From positions 1 to 17,078 of the forward strand of contig QHON01000048.1 of assembly GCA_003218815.1 (NCBI GenBank): a DNA stretch of 17,078 nucleotides. Reading direction: 5' to 3'. The first letter of the stretch is position 1, and the number at the start of each line of letters is the position of its first letter. Under the pieces are notes generated by a model that did no database searches, had not been told where the DNA came from, and saw only the letters and a program-made list of their open reading frames with translations. The stretch is from Verrucomicrobiota bacterium (GTDB lineage Bacteria; Verrucomicrobiota; Verrucomicrobiia; Chthoniobacterales; UBA10450). The position numbers were made by a program, and so were the translations under genes. Positions 13,103-17,078 of the stretch are shown here, in pieces.

Positions 13103-15273
13103 TTCGCCTCCTTTTGATCGAGAATCGCCGGAACCAGGTTCGGCGGCACCGGCTGGAAGTGTGATGGCTCCATCGAGTAACTCGATCGGCCTTTGGAGAG
13201 GGACCGGATGGCAGTTGCGTAACCGAACAACTCGGCCAGCGGAACTTCCGCGTGAACGATCGTTAGATTAGCGCGCGTTTCGATGCTGGTTATGCTGCCA
13301 CGACGGCGGCTCAAGTCGCCGCAAATGTCGCCTTGAAATTCTTCCGGCGTGATGTTTTCAACCTTCATGATCGGCTCGAGCAAAATCGGTTTGCCCTGCT
13401 TGAAGCCATCTTTCATGGCGAAAATCGCCGCCAATTTGAAAGCAAGTTCGCTGGAATCGACTTCGTGGAAGCTTCCATAAACAATGTCCACTTCAACGTC
13501 GACCACGGGATAACCCCCGAGAACGCCGTTTAGAATCGCTTCGTCAATGCCTTTTTTGACCGCCGGGATGTATTCGCGCGGAATAATGCCGCCCACGATT
13601 TTGTTTTCCACCACCAATCCTGTGCTGCGAGCCCCCGGACGCACATCAACCTCGACGTGTCCGTACTGACCGCGACCACCGGATTGTTTAATCAACTTGC
13701 CGACGCCATGCGCGTTTGTCGTGATCGTTTCGCGATAAGCGATTTGCGGTGTGCCCGCGTTGGCGTCCACTTTGAATTCGCGGAACATACGATCGCGAAT
13801 GATTTCAAGGTGTAATTCGCCCATCCCGGCAATGATCGTCTGGCCGGTGTCTTCATGCGTGTAAACGCGAAAAGTCGGATCTTCCTCTGCGAGCCGCTGC
13901 AACGCAGTCGCCATTTTTTCCTGATCCAGTTTTGTCTTCGGCTCGATCGCCATTGAAATAACTGGATCAGGAAACGACGGCGGCTCCAGGAGGATCGGAT
14001 GGTCCTCGTCGCAAAGAGTATCGCCCGTGGTAATGTTTTTAATCCCGACAATCGCGGCGATATCACCCGAGTAACAGGTCTCTATGTCTTCGCGCTTATC
14101 GGCTTGAATTTGGATCAAACGCGAGATGCGTTCGCGCTTGTTGGTGCGCGGATTATAAACCGTGTCGCCTTTGCTCAGTGTGCCGGAGTAAACCCGGAAA
14201 AAGACAAGTTTGCCGACAAACGGATCGCTCCACAATTTGAAGGCAAGCGAACAGAAATTTCCGTTGTCATCAGTGATTGCTTCCATCGGCTCGTGCGAGT
14301 CGGGTTCCATGCCCTTGGCCGGCGGAATGTCGAGCGGACTCGGCAGATAATCGATTACCGCATCGACCAGGTATTGCACGCCTTTATTCTTTAGTGCCGA
14401 ACCGGCAACGACTGGCACAAACTTGTTCGCGATGGTTTGACGCCGAATTCCGGCCTTCAATAGTTCCGGGCTCACCGGTTTCTCTTCGAGGACCGCTTCC
14501 GCCACTTCATCATCCAGATTTGAAATCTGTTCGACAAGGTCGGCGTAAGCTTTATCGACCAGATCAACATACTCTTTTGGCACAACTGCAAGTTCATAGG
14601 TCGATCCGAGCTGATCACTGTCGGAATAAAGGACCGCTTTCTTATTAATGACGTCGAGCTGGCCTTTGAACTGATCTTCTTTGCCAAGAGGAAGCAGAAC
14701 CGGCCACGCGTTGGCACCGAGTTTCTTGCGCATGCTGTCGATCGACATGGCAAAGTCGGCACCGACGCGATCCATTTTATTAATGAATGCGATGCACGGG
14801 ACCTTGTATTTCGTTGCCTGCCGCCAGACTGTTTCCGATTGCGGCTGCACGCCCGCAACCGCATCGAAAACCGCGATCCCACCGTCGAGCACACGCAATG
14901 ACCGCTCCACTTCCGCCGTGAAATCAACGTGGCCCGGCGTGTCAATGATGTTGATGCGCTGCTTGATTCCCTCAAAAATTTTGTAAACGCCAGGCTCTTG
15001 CTCCTGCGTCCATGCGCAAGTTGTCGCCGCGGATGTAATCGTGATGCCGCGTTCGCGTTCCTGTTCCATCCAGTCGGTCACGGTCGTCCCTTCGTGCACC
15101 TCACCGATCTTGTGAATCATGCCCGTATAAAACAGGACGCGCTCGGTCAGCGTGGTCTTGCCGGCATCGATGTGCGCCGCGATCCCGATGTTGCGGGTCC
15201 GCTCGAGCGGGAACTTGCGATTGGGCGAATTCGGATTCTTCGCGACACGTTTTTGTTCGAGCGTAGCAGGCAT
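13099..15273 (-). CDS. fusA: Translation elongation factor G
   Basis: A 724-residue GTPase that drives translocation of tRNA and mRNA. It shows G1 HIDAGKTT (34-41), G2 RGITITSAATT, G3 DTPGH (111-115), G4 NKMD (165-168), and the domain IV motif KQSGGRGQYGHVEV. The N-terminus has about 20 residues before the conserved RTRNIGIAAHIDAGK. Between G2 and G3, residues 89-105 form a longer linker than in Escherichia coli or Thermus. The start ATG at 15273 lies 4 bases after the rpsG stop; the frame stays open into rpsG, but that upstream part is not EF-G. Ends in an overlap with rpsJ. Confidence 0.97.
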   Translation of the reverse strand: MPATLEQKRVAKNPNSPNRKFPLERTRNIGIAAHIDAGKTTLTERVLFYTGMIHKIGEVHEGTTVTDWMEQERERGITITSAATTCAWTQEQEPGVYKIFEGIKQRINIIDTPGHVDFTAEVERSLRVLDGGIAVFDAVAGVQPQSETVWRQATKYKVPCIAFINKMDRVGADFAMSIDSMRKKLGANAWPVLLPLGKEDQFKGQLDVINKKAVLYSDSDQLGSTYELAVVPKEYVDLVDKAYADLVEQISNLDDEVAEAVLEEKPVSPELLKAGIRRQTIANKFVPVVAGSALKNKGVQYLVDAVIDYLPSPLDIPPAKGMEPDSHEPMEAITDDNGNFCSLAFKLWSDPFVGKLVFFRVYSGTLSKGDTVYNPRTNKRERISRLIQIQADKREDIETCYSGDIAAIVGIKNITTGDTLCDEDHPILLEPPSFPDPVISMAIEPKTKLDQEKMATALQRLAEEDPTFRVYTHEDTGQTIIAGMGELHLEIIRDRMFREFKVDANAGTPQIAYRETITTNAHGVGKLIKQSGGRGQYGHVEVDVRPGARSTGLVVENKIVGGIIPREYIPAVKKGIDEAILNGVLGGYPVVDVEVDIVYGSFHEVDSSELAFKLAAIFAMKDGFKQGKPILLEPIMKVENITPEEFQGDICGDLSRRRGSITSIETRANLTIVHAEVPLAELFGYATAIRSLSKGRSSYSMEPSHFQPVPPNLVPAILDQKEAK

Positions 15274-15277
15274 GGTT

Positions 15278-15751
15278 TTACCAGCGGAAATGCGCAAACG
15301 CGCGGTTCGCTTGCGCCATTTTATGTGTGTCTTCGCGCTTCTTAATCGCGCTGCCCTGGCCTGAAGCCGCGTCTTTGATCTCATGCGCCAAGGCATCGGC
15401 CATGGGCATCCCCCGGCGGTTATCCGCATATTGCACGATCCATCGCATCGCGAGCGAGATTTGGCGTGCCGGCGTCACTTCCATCGGCACCTGATAAGTC
15501 GCGCCACCGACGCGGCGTGATTTTACTTCCAGACGCGGCCTGACGTTCTCTAGCGCTTTGTTTAAAACTTCGAGCGGATCAACCGAATCAGAACCTTCGC
15601 GCGATCTGTCGATTGCAGTGTAAACGATCCGTTCCGCAAGAGACTTCTTCCCCCGCTTCATCACGGTAGAAATAAGACGTGCGACTGCCGGACTCCCGTA
15701 TCGCGAATCGACGCGCTCCTCCTTTTTGTAAACTTTTCGCCGCCGTGACAT
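15278..15751 (-). CDS. rpsG: 30S ribosomal protein S7
   Basis: A 157-residue protein, the standard length, beginning MSRRRKVYKKEERVDSRYGS. Family motifs are LISTVMKRGKKSLAERIVY, LEVLNKALENVRPRLEVKSRRVGGATYQVP and ANRAFAHFRW. S7 nucleates assembly of the 30S head and contacts E-site tRNA; in Escherichia coli it represses the str operon. An AGGA site lies about 11 bases before the ATG. It lies 21 bases after rpsL and 4 before fusA. Confidence 0.98.
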   Translation of the reverse strand: MSRRRKVYKKEERVDSRYGSPAVARLISTVMKRGKKSLAERIVYTAIDRSREGSDSVDPLEVLNKALENVRPRLEVKSRRVGGATYQVPMEVTPARQISLAMRWIVQYADNRRGMPMADALAHEIKDAASGQGSAIKKREDTHKMAQANRAFAHFRW

Positions 15752-15772
15752 TGTCTATTTTCCTATCCAAAA

Positions 15773-16210
15773 TTATTTCTTTTCTGCGCTTTCCTTCGTC
15801 GCGGCTTCCTTGCCTCCGCCGCGACCCCCGCCTGCGCCTCCCTTTGGACGCTTCGCACCGTACTTCGATCGGCTGCGACGGCGACCGTCCACGCCGAGCG
15901 AGTCGAGCGTCCCACGCACAATGTGGTAGCGCACGCCTGGCAAATCTTTCACACGCCCCCCGCGCACGAGCACGATGGAGTGCTCCTGCAAATTGTGCCC
16001 CTCGCCCGGAATGTAGGCAATCACTTCCTGGCCGTTGGTCAAGCGCACCTTCGCTACTTTGCGCAGCGCGGAATTCGGCTTCTTCGGCGTGCGCGTCATC
16101 ACCTGCACGCATACGCCGCGACGCTGCGGACAATCGGTCAGCGCTGGCGACTTCGATTTCACCGACACTTTGCGACGTCCTTTTCGAATGAGCTGATTAA
16201 TCGTGGGCAT
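15773..16210 (-). CDS. rpsL: 30S ribosomal protein S12
   Basis: A 145-residue protein starting MPTINQLIRKGRRKV. The decoding loops are intact: TPKKPNSALRK at 41-51 and VRGGRVKDLPGVRYH at 82-96. The Lys at 43 and 88 match the streptomycin-sensitive form, and Asp89 aligns with the residue that is methylthiolated in Escherichia coli. Residues about 124-145 are a Gly/Lys/Glu-rich tail. The frame is open another 84 codons upstream, but that is leader, not S12. It is the first gene of the cluster after a candidate promoter and structured leader; the ribosome-binding site is a weak AGAGA. Confidence 0.98.
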   Translation of the reverse strand: MPTINQLIRKGRRKVSVKSKSPALTDCPQRRGVCVQVMTRTPKKPNSALRKVAKVRLTNGQEVIAYIPGEGHNLQEHSIVLVRGGRVKDLPGVRYHIVRGTLDSLGVDGRRRSRSKYGAKRPKGGAGGGRGGGKEAATKESAEKK

Positions 16211-16227
16211 TTTCTCTAACAAAGCGC

Positions 16228-16294
16228 CGCCCGAGGTTCTGATCCGGGCGACAAAAAACCCGCCCAGGCCGCGCAATAAACTCTCACGCGCCTG
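16228..16294 (-). promoter_or_regulatory. Structured rpsL leader with competing hairpins
   Basis: In minus-strand order three pairings can be drawn. A: CAGGCGCG (16294-16287) with CGCGGCCTG (16273-16265), with one bulged base. B: CTGGGCG (16267-16261) with CGCCCGG (16250-16244), around a T-rich loop containing six T. C: CGCCCG (16250-16245) with CGGGCG (16233-16228). A and B share bases, and B and C share an arm, so they exclude each other. The run of T after hairpin A suggests an attenuator. The pairings are visible; control by them is inferred. Confidence 0.35.
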
Positions 16295-16308
16295 TGCGGT
16301 GAGCGCGA

Positions 16309-16336
16309 AATATAGAGGGAAAATTCGCTGCTGCAA
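16309..16336 (-). promoter_or_regulatory. Candidate sigma-70-type promoter for the cluster
   Basis: On the minus strand TTGCAG (16336-16331) is separated by 16 bases from TATATT (16314-16309). Both are close to consensus and the spacing is acceptable. Transcription from here would start near 16302 and give a leader of about 90 bases before rpsL. It is the only good promoter match I found in the divergent 16211-16404 intergenic region; none stood out for tgt. Confidence 0.5.
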
Positions 16337-16404
16337 AGAATATTTTGAGCGTGATTCTCCAAATCCGCTTGCGACATGTTTGTGCATCACGAACGTGACC
16401 CGAA

Positions 16405-17078
16405 ATGTTTGATTTGCTAACAACTGATCCTCGATCAAAAGCACGGCGGGGGCGGGTGACAACTGCGCATGGCGTCATTGAAACACCGGCGTTCATCCCT
16501 GTGGGGACGCAAGCTAGCGTCAAAGCGGTGAGTCCGCGTGAGCTGCGCGAGCTGGAGGCGCAGATTATTCTCGGTAACACGTATCATTTGTTCGTTAGAC
16601 CCGGCATCGAGGTGATCCGGGATTTTGGCGGACTTCACAAATTCATGAATTGGAACGGACCGATTCTGACGGATAGCGGCGGTTACCAGATTTTTTCCCT
16701 CGCGAAGTTGCGCAAGATCACCGAAGAGGGCGCCCAATTTCAAAATCACGTCGATGGACAGCCGGCATTCATTTCGCCCGAGATTGCGATGGAAATTCAA
16801 GCGGCACTCGGCAGCGACGTCGCGATGGTGCTCGACGAATGTGCTCCGTATCCGTGTGAATACGATTACGCGGCGCGCAGCGCGCAAATGACTGCGCGTT
16901 GGGCTGCGCGGTGCAAGCGCGCGGTAGAGGCAAATGCCAGTCCGGCTCGGACCATGTCGCCTGCAAATCTAAACGCTGCGGCCGGCACCGTGGCCGCCAC
17001 TACAGTCAACCAACTTCTCTTCGGTATCGTTCAGGGCGCGACATTTGATGATCTGCGCAAATCAAGCGCACAGGCAAT
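16405..17078 (+). CDS. tgt: Queuine tRNA-ribosyltransferase (partial, 3' end cut)
   Basis: 224 residues are seen before the window ends; the full enzyme is usually 370-400. It exchanges the wobble guanine 34 of tRNAs with GUN anticodons for preQ1 in queuosine synthesis. Motifs: KARRGRVTTAHGVIETPAFIPV, TDSGGYQ (89-95), LDECAPYP (143-150) and FGIVQG (206-211). The Asp90 and Asp144 positions match substrate-binding residues. The nucleophilic Asp and zinc-binding Cys/His residues should lie past the edge. Residues about 177-202 form an Ala/Thr/Asn-rich insertion. It is divergent from rpsL with a 194-bp gap; no clear ribosome-binding site. Confidence 0.95.
   Translation, partial: MFDLLTTDPRSKARRGRVTTAHGVIETPAFIPVGTQASVKAVSPRELRELEAQIILGNTYHLFVRPGIEVIRDFGGLHKFMNWNGPILTDSGGYQIFSLAKLRKITEEGAQFQNHVDGQPAFISPEIAMEIQAALGSDVAMVLDECAPYPCEYDYAARSAQMTARWAARCKRAVEANASPARTMSPANLNAAAGTVAATTVNQLLFGIVQGATFDDLRKSSAQA

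Noticed and set aside
15274..15429. N-terminal extension of fusA into rpsG
   Set aside because: The extra residues are out-of-frame reading of rpsG, and EF-G homology begins shortly after the ATG at 15273.
16337..16404. Promoter for tgt
   Set aside because: Candidate -35 hexamers such as TTGCGA lack a -10 match at proper spacing. A non-consensus promoter may exist but cannot be called.
16211..16462. Extension of rpsL upstream to 16462
   Set aside because: It would run through the candidate promoter and into tgt. S12 begins MPTINQL at 16210.

Overview
The window is almost entirely one long ribosomal-protein and translation gene cluster on the minus strand (reading from about 16.2 kb down to position 1). 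At the right end a divergent queuosine-tRNA gene (tgt, plus strand) runs off the edge. The base composition is moderately GC-rich, coding density is very high, and most genes abut or overlap by a few bases. The set fits a member of the PVC superphylum, most likely Verrucomicrobiota. There is no rpsN between rplE and rpsH, no rpmD between rpsE and rplO, and no tuf between fusA and rpsJ. The first two absences are also known from Chlamydiae. This placement is an inference from gene order and protein character; no similarity search was run.

Layout in transcription order (minus strand): a candidate promoter and a structured leader (16211-16336), then the str segment rpsL-rpsG-fusA. This is fused by a 4-base overlap to the S10 segment rpsJ-rplC-rplD-rplW-rplB-rpsS-[unknown gene]-rplV-rpsC-rplP-rpmC-rpsQ. 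The spc segment follows: rplN-rplX-rplE-rpsH-rplF-rplR-rpsE-rplO-secY-adk-map-infA-rpmJ. The start of the alpha segment (rpsM, rpsK, rpsD, rpoA, rplQ) would be expected just past position 1.

The genes build the ribosome (S12, S7, S10, S19, S3, S17, S8, S5 and L3, L4, L23, L2, L22, L16, L29, L14, L24, L5, L6, L18, L15, L36). They also supply translation factors (EF-G, IF-1), the membrane channel for nascent proteins (SecY), N-terminal Met removal (Map) and nucleotide balance (Adk).

The stand-out feature is a 279-codon gene (9238-10077) lodged inside the S10 segment between rpsS and rplV, which are neighbours in nearly all bacteria. It predicts a signal peptide, a long coiled coil and a C-terminal beta-rich domain, so it looks like an exported envelope protein rather than a ribosomal one. 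It appears to start with TTG inside an inverted pair of heptamer tandem repeats and is coupled to rplV by a TAATG overlap. Other points of note are a C-terminal extra membrane helix on SecY, an adenylate kinase with an altered AMP-binding motif, mutually exclusive hairpins in the rpsL leader, a strong hairpin between infA and rpmJ, and charged or proline-rich tails on several ribosomal proteins. No gene-free stretch exceeds 300 bases, and I saw no rRNA, tRNA, CRISPR or insertion sequence.
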